Below, piece by piece: positions 1 to 10,307 of a stretch of DNA of 64,000 bases. The notes under the pieces are model-generated. The model was not told the DNA's origin. It worked only from the letters and a program-made list of their open reading frames with translations, and searched no databases. A program made the position numbers and the translations under genes. Position 1 is the first letter of the stretch, and the number at the start of each line of letters is the position of its first letter. Source of the DNA: Agelas oroides (taxonomy: Eukaryota; Porifera; Demospongiae; Agelasida; Agelasidae); contig OX422188.1 in the NCBI GenBank assembly GCA_949130485.1, positions 3,286,222 through 3,350,221 on the forward strand, read 5' to 3'.

Positions 1-1307
1 GTGCACACTGCACAAGCTACATGGATGGATGTGTACCATGAGTTCATGGTGTACACACAGTAAGCTCACGGTACCCTCTGTAGCAAGCAACATGTAAAAG
101 AGCACCAAAAGTGCTGATAAAGGCCACTTCACTATAAACTTACTGCGCCATGGTATAGGTTTAGAACACAGTGTCAGCCATACTGGTAAGTAGTTACCAG
201 GCTAGGGGTGTTGTAGCCATGTAAGAAATATGCGAGAGGCCTAGCGCTGATTGACCTACTAAGCTCTACCCACCTCTCTTAGCTCTCTTGGGTGCAAAAC
301 TCCCACAGTTGCAATTTGTTTCATGACAATCTATCAGCCACTAAGTGTCAAACAGTGACCCAATTCTGTACATCTGATTGGGTGGAGGTCATGTGGTACA
401 CACAATTTAAGTTCAAAGGTCAGTCCAGTAATCCAGTCCAGCAATCCAGTCCTTGTTATCTAACTGTGACTATCAGCAATACATGATGACAAACTCAATT
501 AGTGGCTTGCAAAGTGCAACTTGGCTGAGACTAATTACCTGTTCACACAAATGACAAGCCACTAATTGAATATGTCACTGCCTACCAGTGCAAGGCTCTG
601 TATTGTTATCAGTATATAACCTGTTACCTAGGCAACATATCATTGTAGCATGATAACATGCAAGTTCAAAGGAGCCTGGTGTGCTGACTAGTGTAGAACA
701 TTGTGGGGGAGCCTGAGCAAGCAACACAAAGCAGCATTGTTTGGCTAACTTACAATGTTACAGCATACCGCAATGCATGTCTGCAGCTAGCAGGGATTAA
801 GTCTGGCCTCCTGCTGTCCTCCATTGACTCTGAACACACTGCCTGGCTTGTCATGCATAGTTCTTATTCATAAATCTTACACAAATAGGAGAGGTATCGA
901 AAAGTCGCTACACATTATAAATACACCATCAGCTGCTAAACTATCAGCTGCCTTCTGTGTTCTGTAAGTAGCCAGGTTTGTCTTCACAACTTGCAGTCCT
1001 CATACAGTAAACTTTCACGCCCAAGTTACTTCTTCCAAGCGTCTCTCCTCACTGCTCGTGCTGGTAAGTAGTCCAGAGCGAAAATGTTACTTATTGTCCG
1101 CACATGACGTGTGGTTGCATTAAAGTACTTTCTAAACAGACATACAGAATACATATGACAGATAATAATATATATAGAATCCACTGTTCAACTCGCTGGT
1201 GCGGGGCTCGCTCAGGCTCGCCCCAATCAGTACTGTCTAGGTCAAGTGTGTAGACTATAATAGCACAGTTGACTGATGTGCCCAACCATTATGCGCGAGA
1301 TTGAATT
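1..1307. other. Intergenic stretch without a recognised gene
   Basis: I see no coding exon that I can support here. A small hairpin lies at about 487-575, with arms reading roughly ACTCAATTAGTGGCTT and its complement. Positions about 1204-1232 hold an isolated CGCTCAGGCTCGCCCC fragment matching the right end of the repeat family annotated at 3889 and 62527. Possible splice-donor strings occur near 962 and 1070 but no open frame is attached to them. Confidence 0.5.
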
Positions 1308-2033
1308 AAGGGCGTGTGTAAAAGCCGGACTGCCGGATCACCTGGATCACCCGGATCACCGGATCACCGAAAATTTGAGCAAAAAATCGGACGGGCAATT
1401 ATAAGTTTTTGCACATGCGCAGTAAACGTATATTATTAGACGGCTCTTGACAGTCTTGTCCAGGCCGAAGTCTACTTTCAGGCTATGTAGCGGCCTCCAA
1501 CTTTACTCGTATAGTCTGCCTCTTTTGAGGCTGTGGCACGAAGGAAGGTATTCATGAAAAACAGTTCTTGCGCACGAGGTAAGCCAGCTAGTTACTAGTA
1601 TCTACCCAATCAGAGTTTCTCACAGTACTCTGTGCTACGCACACTGTTTGGTTTCAGCAAGTCGGCGTTTGCGTAGGAAACTCTTGCAGTCAGCTTTTGG
1701 CGTGCTTGCCATTCTGCGTGCACGTAACTATCGTGACTTACCTCTGCCAGCTCTGGCAAAAAACAGTGGCTCAGCTACACCTTGGAGGCTTTTACATGTC
1801 TGTGAAGGCCTTAGAAAGGTCAAGCCAGATGACCAAGACGGAATGCTGCTAGTCTGATAGGTACAGGCCTACAACATTTTCCTGTACAGCAAAAGCGAGA
1901 AAGAGGTGGGCGGGGCCTGGAATGAGGTCGATTACGTACACACGCGCAAGCACTTCATAATTGCCCGTTCGATTTTTGCACTAGTTTTTGGTGATCCGGG
2001 TGATCCGGCAGTCCGGCTTTTACACATGCCCTT
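1308..2033. mobile_element. Non-autonomous DNA transposon with ~90-bp terminal inverted repeats
   Basis: The left end (AAGGGCGTGTGTAAAAGCCG) and the reverse complement of the right end (AAGGGCATGTGTAAAAGCCG) match. The match continues inward for about 90 bases with few differences, through repeated GGATCACC units and a GGGCAATTAT block. The interior has no transposase, so it is a MITE-like element. A 69-codon open frame at 1648-1857 lies inside and shows no recognisable domain. A/T-rich flanks resemble each other but I could not fix a target duplication. Confidence 0.85.
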
Positions 2034-2096
2034 CAATTAACTTCAAATGTGGAAATGGTCACGTGATGTTAACTTTTACAAACTTTTAATTCTCCC

Positions 2097-2273
2097 ATGA
2101 ATGAAAGCATCAGGGAAGTTAAACAAATTGTCCTACAGCATGAAACAAGGAATAGACAAAGGCTCGACAAGTGGATAATGCTTACCTGCCATGTGTTGTA
2201 TGTACCGTCTTTCGCTTTGTTAATTTATAACAAGGTGCAACTCAAGGACTGTCTTGATATTTATGAAGCTTAG
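2097..2273 (+). CDS. Small open frame, 58 codons, basic helix plus one membrane segment (hypothetical)
   Basis: The frame runs from ATG at 2097 to TAG at 2271. Its N-terminal half is charged and helix-like (MNESIREVKQIVLQHETRNR). A hydrophobic stretch of about 18 residues containing LTCHVLYVPSFALLIY follows. No family is recognised. A GTGCAA string at 2235 could act as a splice donor, so this might be one exon of something longer. It begins 60 bases outside the end of the transposon at 1308-2033. Nothing else supports that it is a gene. Confidence 0.2.
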   Translation: MNESIREVKQIVLQHETRNRQRLDKWIMLTCHVLYVPSFALLIYNKVQLKDCLDIYEA

Positions 2274-3888
2274 GGGCCGCTGTACCTATAGTTAGCGCTG
2301 TACTTCTGCTTATAGGCAATGAGAAGAAAACATGGCCCGTAAGTCGTTTTTATGATCGAGGTGATCAACAACTGCTCCTGGTAAATGTTTCAAGTTAAAC
2401 TCAACTTCTGAACTACCAGCCAGGGCGAATAGCTACAAGCTTTGTGTTCGGTCTGTGGTTAGGTTGGGGCTTCCCCTACTAAATATAAGTGGTTGTCAAT
2501 CAGCCTTGTGCAGTGAAAACAACTTATTAACTAGTTCACAAATTGACTTAAACTTGAAAAAATATACCACGTGTACATGTGGGACAAGTATAAGTACCCT
2601 ATACCACATAGGCATCCTGTACCTAAACACAAGGGTCATGTCTGCAGCTTGCAAATATGTACTTAGTGGTATCCTCCATTAAGAACACTCGTTAAAGGTA
2701 ACCTAGTCTTGTTCCCAGACTTCCGCATACAAATATAGTTGGGATTGAAACTAAAGGTCACACGCATAAAAGTAGGTGGGGCTGGGCAGCTGCAGGCAGT
2801 GCACACCACTGGACAAATGGGGAAGTGGAGTTGTCTGGCAGGCGTGGTAGAATAAATTGAAACATAATCGTGCAAGATGTTACTCTTAAAGTGTTTCAAG
2901 TTTTTTCTATTTTCAGGAAGTCCTACAACCTTTGAGTCATGGCCAGGAATACCAATTCATGAATGGAACTAACCAAGGAGTACTGATGTGGCTGTACCAT
3001 AACTCTGGTCACCATCCAGACTCCGGGTCTATTAAGGCATGTCCGTGCAGCGCAGTGCGTGCATTAAACCACGCCCAATACGTCATTAACCGGAAGTGTG
3101 GAGTTGCCTAGATTCTAGTTCGCGGGAAAACTGGCCAATTGAGTTCCCAGTACGACATCCAATTCCCATTCTGGTGCTAATTTGCGGTTTGAGAACGTGT
3201 CCACAAGCTGAAAGCATTGGAAAATAACTTCTTGCAAAGCTGATGACTTACACTCAGTCCTTAGATGTATCTCTGTTTTAAAACGTGAAGGTAAGCATTA
3301 AATCAGCTATTGGCTCAGGTGGAATAATAGCAGTAACTTGGTTTAAAAGTTATGCTGCGATTTATGTGCTCAAATGGTCTATTTAGAGCTCAACTCACCT
3401 TAAAATAGTTTTGGCAGCCGTTGTAAAAATGGTAGCGACTTCCACCTTGGTCATTTGAAGTAGATTGGTTCCTTTCTCTTGGTATATGTGCTGTGCATTG
3501 TTTTGTGAGTAGGAAGTTGTCCGCCTTTTGCCACCAAAAGTTTCATGCATGTTGTTGTTTACACAACACTTATTAGTGTGGGCGTAGTTTTAAGTCACGG
3601 ATATTAAGTGTGGTGCATAAAACATTCTTATCAAGTTTCATACACAAAGCAGTATGCCTTGTATCTGTGAGTAATTTAGTACTTTGTAAGATCTTGACCA
3701 GACCACCCTATGCCTTAATACACCTGAGCTTGGATCACTACCAGTGGCAAATTTCTTGAGGTGGCATCTGTGATTATCAGAATATGCACACTAATTGACA
3801 GTCTCTTGGATGATTCCTCAAGCCAAGTGGTTTTTCATCATGAAAGAATACAATATCCTCCACACGTTCTATTCCTATTACATATAGT
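2274..3888. other. Intergenic stretch without a recognised gene
   Basis: No exon with family similarity was found. A short exon-like string (acceptor TTATAG, then ATGAGAAGAAAACATGGCCC, then GTAAGT) occurs at about 2309-2340. It could in principle be a first coding exon of a downstream gene, but there is no way to confirm this from sequence alone. Confidence 0.4.
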
Positions 3889-3954
3889 TGGGGCAAGCCT
3901 GAGCGAGCCTCACACTAGTGAGACTGCATTGCGCACGTGTGTGTGTGTGTTACA

Positions 3955-4406
3955 TAGCCTCATTCCCAGGCTTCCCCTATTTCTACCTTCGGTTTGTGTT
4001 CACAATAATACACGGGAGCAGAAGACCAGTGAAAAACGGGGAAGGTCAGGGAGCATTCATCACGTGAATGACGTCAGGTGGACATAGGGGGGCGGGACCC
4101 AACCACCAAAACAACGCACCGCATCATCCGTTCGAGCACTCTACCGCAGTTTTGGATCCAGAACTTAGTGTGATCGAAACTACCTGTCTTGACCGGTAAG
4201 AAGCTTTCTTTCAAGTTTAGTGCATTCATAAATTTGAATATCAGCCCCACCCCCCCTACGTCCACCTCACATCCACCTGACGTCATTCACGTGATGAATG
4301 CTACCAGGCCATCTCCCTGTTTTTCGCTGGTCTTCCGCTCCCGTGTATAATTGTGAATGCAAATGGAATTTAAGGTAGAAACGGGGGAGACCTGGGAAGG
4401 AGGCTA
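3955..4406. mobile_element. Mutator-like MITE, TAGCCTCATTCCCAGGC family, perfect 9-bp target duplication
   Basis: The ends are TAGCCTCATTCCCAGGCTTC and its inverted counterpart CCTGGGAAGGAGGCTA, with the inverted similarity extending about 150 bases on each side (a TGACGTCATTCACGTGAT block is included). The nine bases immediately outside both ends are identical (TGTGTTACA). A 9-bp duplication with long inverted repeats is characteristic of the Mutator superfamily. No transposase is encoded. Confidence 0.9.
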
Positions 4407-4419
4407 TGTGTTACACTAC

Positions 4420-4727
4420 GTTGGTTGTTTTAACCACAGAGTGGTTACCATGGTTGCAGACAAGCTGAAGAGACAGTGGTTATGAGAGGTTTGCTTTTGG
4501 AATTAGAGACTAATTGCAAAAGGCAACCCAATAGGCAGCTGCCCAGTTCATCTTACAACTACAATACAACTGACAACCCTCAGAACATCTTTGAAGGAGT
4601 CATTACAAACACACTTCAAAGTTGCAGTAAGGAACTTTCATGCTCTTAATGTAACCAGGTGAGGGAATCAGTCTGCAACCAGTTTGTCTGCAACTAGGGT
4701 AACCACTCTGTGGATAAAACAACCAAC
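4420..4727. mobile_element. MITE copy A, GTTGGTTGTTTTA...AGAGTGGTTACC family
   Basis: Both ends carry GTTGGTTGTTTTA followed by CCACAGAGTGGTTACC and GTTGCAGACAA in inverted orientation. A second copy with the same left end lies at 50854-51212, next to the fibrinogen-domain gene. The interior is non-coding. Confidence 0.85.
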
Positions 4728-5222
4728 CTGTTTTTGCAGTGACATATAATATATGCTTGTTTACTTGCTTGCTTTCGGCCATATACTGTAAATTTTAAAT
4801 GAGCACACTACATTTCACGAAGATCGAGCTCGTGCACTTAGTAGGTGAAGGAATGTTGCCAGAGTGCAGCGTCGGCGACCCGGAGCAGAGACGACTAAAA
4901 TTGAAACACACAAGGCAACTTACTTCTGGTTTGTGCTGCTATGGATCACTAATGGCAGGTTGCTCACAGGCAGTACAAATTCAATATGGACCATCACAAC
5001 GGTGGTTGAGGTTGTTTCAGGTAAGGGCCATGCATAAACGGCACTCATAAACGACAGAAATTCAGCTCATGATTTCAGTGTAAAGCTTAGTCCATGCATG
5101 TGTAGCCACAGTAGCTGTCCTGGCTGGAGAAATGGCTGCAATTTGTTGGCACATGTGATACCTAGCAATCTCTGGTGAGGACGTATCCATCATCAAATGT
5201 TACACTCGTGTAACAGTAGACA

Positions 5223-6116
5223 CTCAGGCGCGTTAAGGACTGGGTCCAGCTGTTTTGCGCACGCTGCCTAAATTACCCTTGAGGCGGGCGTTATCTTACC
5301 ATAAACAGGAAGGCGGTTGTATCTATGTAAACAATGCGGAACCTTGGAATGCAATTAAGTACCTTCGCTATCACTGTACGGATTGACCGTTCTAGGCGTG
5401 TACTCTTCCTAACGGTCTTGTTCTTACCTCGTTCGAGTAAACATGATGCGATACGCATGTCTGTAACACTAAAAGTCATTCTAGAAAGCGCTTCCAGCAA
5501 TTTTCCAAGTGTCTGTAGTGGAGTCACGTGCACCATGTACGGTAGCATGTGCCAGCTACTCTTGAATAAGCCGCATAATGGCCGCTTGGCAGCTCTTTTT
5601 CCGGAAGTAACTCATGTGGAATTCTACAGAAGAGAGCTGGAGTGTACTATTGGGTTTGATGGAGAAGAAATCTAATTGTCTTTGATTTCACCGTGGGAAA
5701 AGTTCGTAGCTTACCGCTAAAGGTACGAAGTGAAGCTTTAAATGCCCGGTGGGTGTGGCATATTTGCCAGTTCTAGCGCTCTAGAAAGCGACATCGACTA
5801 TTCCCACGGATAAAAAGTTGGGCCAGTTGAAATAGAACGTATTGGTGCAAAAAGAATCGTGAAATTTTGCTCGCGCGAATTCCGCATATCACGTTTATTG
5901 CATTGATATACCCTGAGGGCAGGGCTTGGTACAGCTAAGTTGTTTGTGGGCGGGGCCTAAAATTATGTCCCAGTAAACAATAAGGGTGGGGCTACATGTA
6001 ACAATACTAAACATTTACTTTAAGCTTGTTCATTTGTCATAAAGTTGATTCAAATGTTGTCATAATATAGCCTCAGAAGCCCTGGACCCAGTCCTTAATG
6101 CCCCTGAGCAGTGTCA
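5223..6116. mobile_element. DNA transposon with ~27-bp inverted repeats, TTAAGGACTGGGTCCAG family
   Basis: The left end (CTCAGGCGCGTTAAGGACTG) and the reverse complement of the right end (CTCAGGGGCATTAAGGACTG) match and continue to GGTCCAG. Inside is a 113-codon frame at 5334-5675 (+), ending IGFDGEEI, overlapped by an 85-codon frame on the other strand. I recognise no domain in either. The element is inserted into the older repeat copy at 3889-6168. Confidence 0.75.
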
Positions 6117-6276
6117 TGACAAATTAGTACGTAAACCAGCAGTTTGCTGCTCACTCAGGCTTGCCCCATGATGATGAATCATCTCACTAATTATGGTAAT
6201 TATGGTAATTATAGAACCAGGCTTGCCAAATAGCATAAATTTATAAAGTCAGGTGGTGGTAATCATTATATTCTTA

Positions 6277-7020
6277 AAGAATATAAAAACATTAAAAATG
6301 TAAAAAGATGTAGGGATGGCATGCCAAAAAGTATGCAAACAAGGTAGGGATGATGCATGCAAGCAAAGGTCAACATATTGGCAAAGCCCCATCCCTACAT
6401 CTTTTTCACACTGCAGTCAGGGGGCCTTCCTAAAACGTAGCATAAGTACACCCCAACCTTTACTGGCAGTTCATGGCTGTAGCCTCGTTCTCAGGCAACT
6501 TCCTAGCTCCTCCCACATGGCCTGGGAATGAGGCTAGTATGATCCAGCATTATGTAAGTGTTGTAAAAGCGTGGTTTTAGCCTCATCCCAAGGCCACCTT
6601 CCTCCTCCCACCTGGCCTAGGAACGAGGCTAATATTATTTGCAGCTGTATAGGTATGTTTGCCTCATAGGTAGCTATAAGATAGCTACCAAGTAGCTTTA
6701 CTGCCAAGATACTACTTGTAGTGACAGTAGCACCCTTGTTACATGCCTCTGATACAACCTAGACACTGAGCTTGAGTGGGCTGCAGACTGATTAGTGTGC
6801 AAAAATCAAGTACTCATGCACAGCATTAATAACTGCATGGATGGGTGCAGATTCAGCTCTAAAACATGCATGCTGTCTAACTGCAGTGTGAAAAAGATGT
6901 AGGGATGGGGCTTTGCCAATATGTTGACCTTTGCTTGCATGCATCATCCCTACCTTGTTTGCATACTTTTTGGCATGCCATCCCTACATCTTTTTACATT
7001 TTTAATGTTTTTATATTCTT
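6277..7020. mobile_element. Fold-back element with perfect 140-bp inverted repeats
   Basis: The arm at 6277-6416 is the exact reverse complement of the arm at 6881-7020 over all 140 bases. The 464-bp loop contains two short copies of the TAGCCTCGTTC...GGAACGAGGCTA hairpin family (6480-6536 and 6578-6632). No coding frame is evident. Perfect arms suggest recent formation or continuing arm-to-arm gene conversion. Confidence 0.9.
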
Positions 7021-7888
7021 GCTTCTTTCCTTTTTCACTCAGTTACAGTTAGACCTAAGCATCATGAAGAATATTTCTTTCAAGTGTAACCACAGCCTTA
7101 GAACTTGAAACAGCATTGACAGATTAGTAGTGGTTTCAAGCATGTAATATGCCAGTTGGAATCCGATGTAGAGCCAACCACTCTCCACCAGATTTTTAGC
7201 CCGCTTTGTGAAGCAGATTTCCTACTGAGCTGATCACGACAACTGACCAGCAAATCTGTGACCATCCAGCTTTACTAAAGTTATGAGTATCTTTTAGTGT
7301 AGCTATAAGTAAGCAACCGAATGAAGCGCCTTACCTACTTGGTGTCCATGAACCTTTCCGACCCCGTGCTTACTGGCGAACGCGTGTGCACTAATCTCGT
7401 TCCTAGACCAATGACCGTGGTCTTTGGTCTGGGAACGAAACTACGTTTGCGCATGTGTACAACATTAGAAAATGGCGTCCTACGCAACGGATAGCAGCTG
7501 GGCAGTGCTGTGAGCAGCTTGTGAAAGTTGAACTGGAGCTACGGAGAAGCTAGGGATCAGGAGCACTTCGCGCTGAGGTATGGATCATTTTTGTGCTACA
7601 ACCACGGTGAGTAGTTAAGCCATTCTCAAGATATTTTGGTTGACGAAAGAAACAAAGAATAACAAAAATGGCACTTTCGCTACCGCACACTTTTGCGTTT
7701 AGCTGTTTTCCGCGTGGCTTTTGGCCACTTATATGAGTCTTGCTGATCACAATGGCACTCAAAGAGGAAGCCTGGGCGCTTAAATAAGCTTTTAGCGTGT
7801 TTGTGGTGAAGTTATACGGCTTTTGCTTAAGTATTGCATATATTGCGCGTCGGCGCCATCCCTACATAGAGAGTCTACCGACTCTCTG
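7021..7888. other. No recognised gene
   Basis: A short hairpin at about 7398-7446 pairs TCGTTCCTAGACCA with TGGTCTGGGAACGA. A string resembling a first exon (ATGGATCATTTTTGTGCTAC, then ACCACG and GTGAGT) occurs at 7581, but no matching next exon in the right phase was found. Confidence 0.4.
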
Positions 7889-8155
7889 ATATGTGGCAGT
7901 CCCGTGTAGAAATCGAAGGTTATTCCGTCGCGTATTTTGATCACATTGCTGCCTTCAAAGCGCTGTATCGCTGAACTTCCGTTAAGGGCGGGGCTCATAT
8001 GTGCTTTGTGGATTTATTAGATATTCATGCATCTACGAAGCATGTATGAGCCCCGCCCTTAATGGAAGTTCAGCGATACGGCACTTCAAACACAGCAATG
8101 CGATCAAAATACGCGACGGAATAACCTTTGATTTCTACACAGGACTGCCACATAT
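7889..8155. repeat. Imperfect 111-bp inverted repeat (fold-back element)
   Basis: The arm 7889-7999 pairs with 8045-8155 in inverted orientation, with scattered mismatches. Shared blocks include CGCGTATTTTGATC, CAGCGATA and AAGGGCGGGGCTCATA. The 45-bp spacer contains TATTCATGCATCTACG. The divergence between arms suggests it is older than the perfect 140-bp fold-back at 6277. Confidence 0.8.
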
Positions 8156-9195
8156 GTAAGTCTTCCAAGACACAGATTGTCTAATACATACAGCCAGGGT
8201 CTACCATTATCACCCCGTGACTTATACTTTTCCCTCATAAAGGAACTGACCGGTATAAGTATGACTTGTACCTTTTCCTTCACGAAGGGATAACACTGGC
8301 AGATGTAACTTGTGGTTTGACTTATACTTGTCCCATGTGTAACATATGGTATAGAGTACACTTTACTTCTCCCACGTGTACACATGGTATATTGTGTCAA
8401 GTTGTAATATGCCCCCTGGGCGGTGATAACGCTAGCACTTAGCCGTGTCTGTGATTCCACTTGGCATCTACAGCGCTTGGTGACACCCAATTGGTGTCTA
8501 TTGCGTATATTCAGCTAAAGCTTTTATATCAGTAAAGAATAATTGCCCCAGGTCAGAGTACTTTGAACAGTTGATGAACAAAGAGAATAACCTCCTGACA
8601 GCATTACAAGAAAGAAGACCTTCAGGAATTGCATCTTGTGCACAAGCAGTGTGTCTCTAGCCTTGTTTCCCTGGCTTCACCACTGGTACAAAATGCATGT
8701 GTTTTGAATACTGTGTGAGGCCCAGGAAGAGAACGCTAGTACTACCTCCACGCTGCCCATTCACTGAATACATGTTACCTATAAAGTTTCAACGATACAA
8801 TTTTCACTTGCAATCAGTAACTATTTGAGAGCCTTTGCTCTTTCAGACCACCAGCAGCTAGAGGACAGACGTCAAACCACACAACTGTGCATGATCTTTT
8901 TATAAATGATGCAACTGCCATTGCACAACTCACAACCTGTACGTATGTGTAGTAGGTAATAGCAATGGCCAACCAGCAGTCAAAATTTAAAATTATAGCA
9001 AACTGGAATTCCACGATAGTTGCCACAGAAATCACTGGTAGAGAGCTCACAAGTGGAAGTATTATTCTAACCTATGGATAACAACCAAGTTGAAGCTGCA
9101 TGGGTTGTCTCAGCTAAAAAGCAACACAGTCAAGCAAGAAGCATTGCAAACACAGGTTAAATTTTACAAATAGAAAACTGCTATAACAAAAGCAA
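8156..9195. other. No recognised gene; one unassigned exon-like frame
   Basis: An open stretch follows a CCCCAG acceptor-like string at about 8550 (about 35 codons, beginning SEYFEQLMNKENN, to a stop near 8658). No family is recognised. The surrounding bases carry several ACTTATACTTGTCCCA-like repeats, one of which recurs inverted near 2570-2610. Confidence 0.3.
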
Positions 9196-9747
9196 TACCG
9201 TAAACTCTGCATGGTTATTAGGCACATCTTGCTATTAGGCGCATATTATTTACTAGGGGCATGCTTCCTTCCTGATACACGGCATCATTTATTAAGCGCA
9301 TGTACATTAAATAGAGTACACGCTGGCGGCGAGAGATCGAGTGAAAACATAGCATCAAGAAAACACAGCACACTCGATGGTCATCCTAAAGTCAAAGAAA
9401 GAAGAGCTACACAGATTTTTCCCGCTTCTGACTAACACAAAGTCACAAGCCACATCCTTCACGGCTTGCAGCTGGACAACTAGGCCTAGTAAAAATTCTC
9501 CTGTATGACACAGCCTTGAATAGACAATGGCTGCAAATCACGGTCTCTTCGAGGAGGATGGAGCCTTCTGTTTTTATGTCGATACTTGCCAGGTGGACGC
9601 GTCTAACGATCTACTGCGCACTCATGCCCTCCTGTAGGGCGTGACTTTCTTTGCATCCCTTATGCAGTGCATATCCTCCATTAGGCGCATATTTGCTTAC
9701 CACTTACACTTATAAGCGCATGTGCTTATTAACCAGAGTCTACGGTA
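9196..9747. mobile_element. MITE with TACCGTAAACTCTG ends
   Basis: The left end TACCGTAAACTCTGCATGGT and the right end (reverse complement TACCGTAGACTCTGGTTAAT) are inverted over about 38 bases. The interior has several ATTAGGCGCAT repeats. Its first seven bases, TACCGTA, are shared with three otherwise different elements in this window (16732, 18474, 29177). Confidence 0.8.
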
Positions 9748-10307
9748 TTCTGATAAAACCGTTCACATTTTTCTGAAATAGTCAAAAGCAACATTCATAA
9801 TTAATGTACTCGCACATAATGTTGTGCTTTTCCTAATTAAGGAAGCACATGGCACCCCCTAAAACCACCAGTAATACATTGTAAAGATCCCATCATGGTA
9901 CGAAAAAGAATTGGTTACAAGAAAATGAAATGCTTTACGTACAATGGAATAGTTGTTTCACAATAACCTGGTATAATGTAATTAATGACAGTGAGCCTGA
10001 CATTGTGCATCTGAACTTCCGGTAGAAGACTATCATGATGGTGATATAGTGTGTTAGTGTGGAGCTTGCACAACTTCCTTTCTCTTGCTTTGATAACAAG
10101 GACCTTTTAGAACCCTGATTATGAGGCTCTGCTCTCTTTTGCAAAGGGGCATCAAAAGTTATCTGCATGGATGTCTGACCAATTTGATTATCAACCTTTT
10201 TAATGGCTTTTACAAATGATAGCTGTTTCCATTCTACAAGCAGTGAAATACAGGGCTTGGAATAAGGAACAGTGACTATAAGTAACCACACCACTTTGCA
10301 CCCACAG
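9748..10307. other. No recognised exon immediately upstream of the transporter exons
   Basis: This stretch precedes the first traced exon of the transporter gene. It is A/T-rich with no open frame encoding the missing first membrane helices. It is probably intron, because the exon at 10308 begins in the middle of a codon. Confidence 0.5.

Larger units (their letters stand above)
3889..6168. mobile_element. Composite copy of the TGGGGC(A/G)AGCCTGAGCGAG repeat family, split by three insertions
   Basis: The left end TGGGGCAAGCCTGAGCGAGC at 3889 is the inverted complement of the right end around 6152-6168 (CTCACTCAGGCTTGCCCCA). Its interior (about 4730-5222) aligns with the interior of a second copy at 62527-63325. 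Shared blocks include AAATTTTAAAT, GGCAACTTACTT, CTCATG.TTT and AAGCTTAG, in the same order. Three other elements interrupt it: 3955-4406, 4420-4727 and 5223-6116. An 83-codon frame at 4799-5050 therefore lies in transposon DNA and is not called a gene. Confidence 0.7.

Noticed and set aside
2309-2340. ATGAGAAGAAAACATGGCCC followed by GTAAGT as the missing first exon of the transporter
   Set aside because: The length and phase are possible, but it encodes only seven residues, and the intervening exons for the first two membrane helices were not found.
8550-8658. Possible exon encoding SEYFEQLMNKENN...
   Set aside because: No partner exon in compatible phase and no recognised family; the stretch is short enough to be chance.
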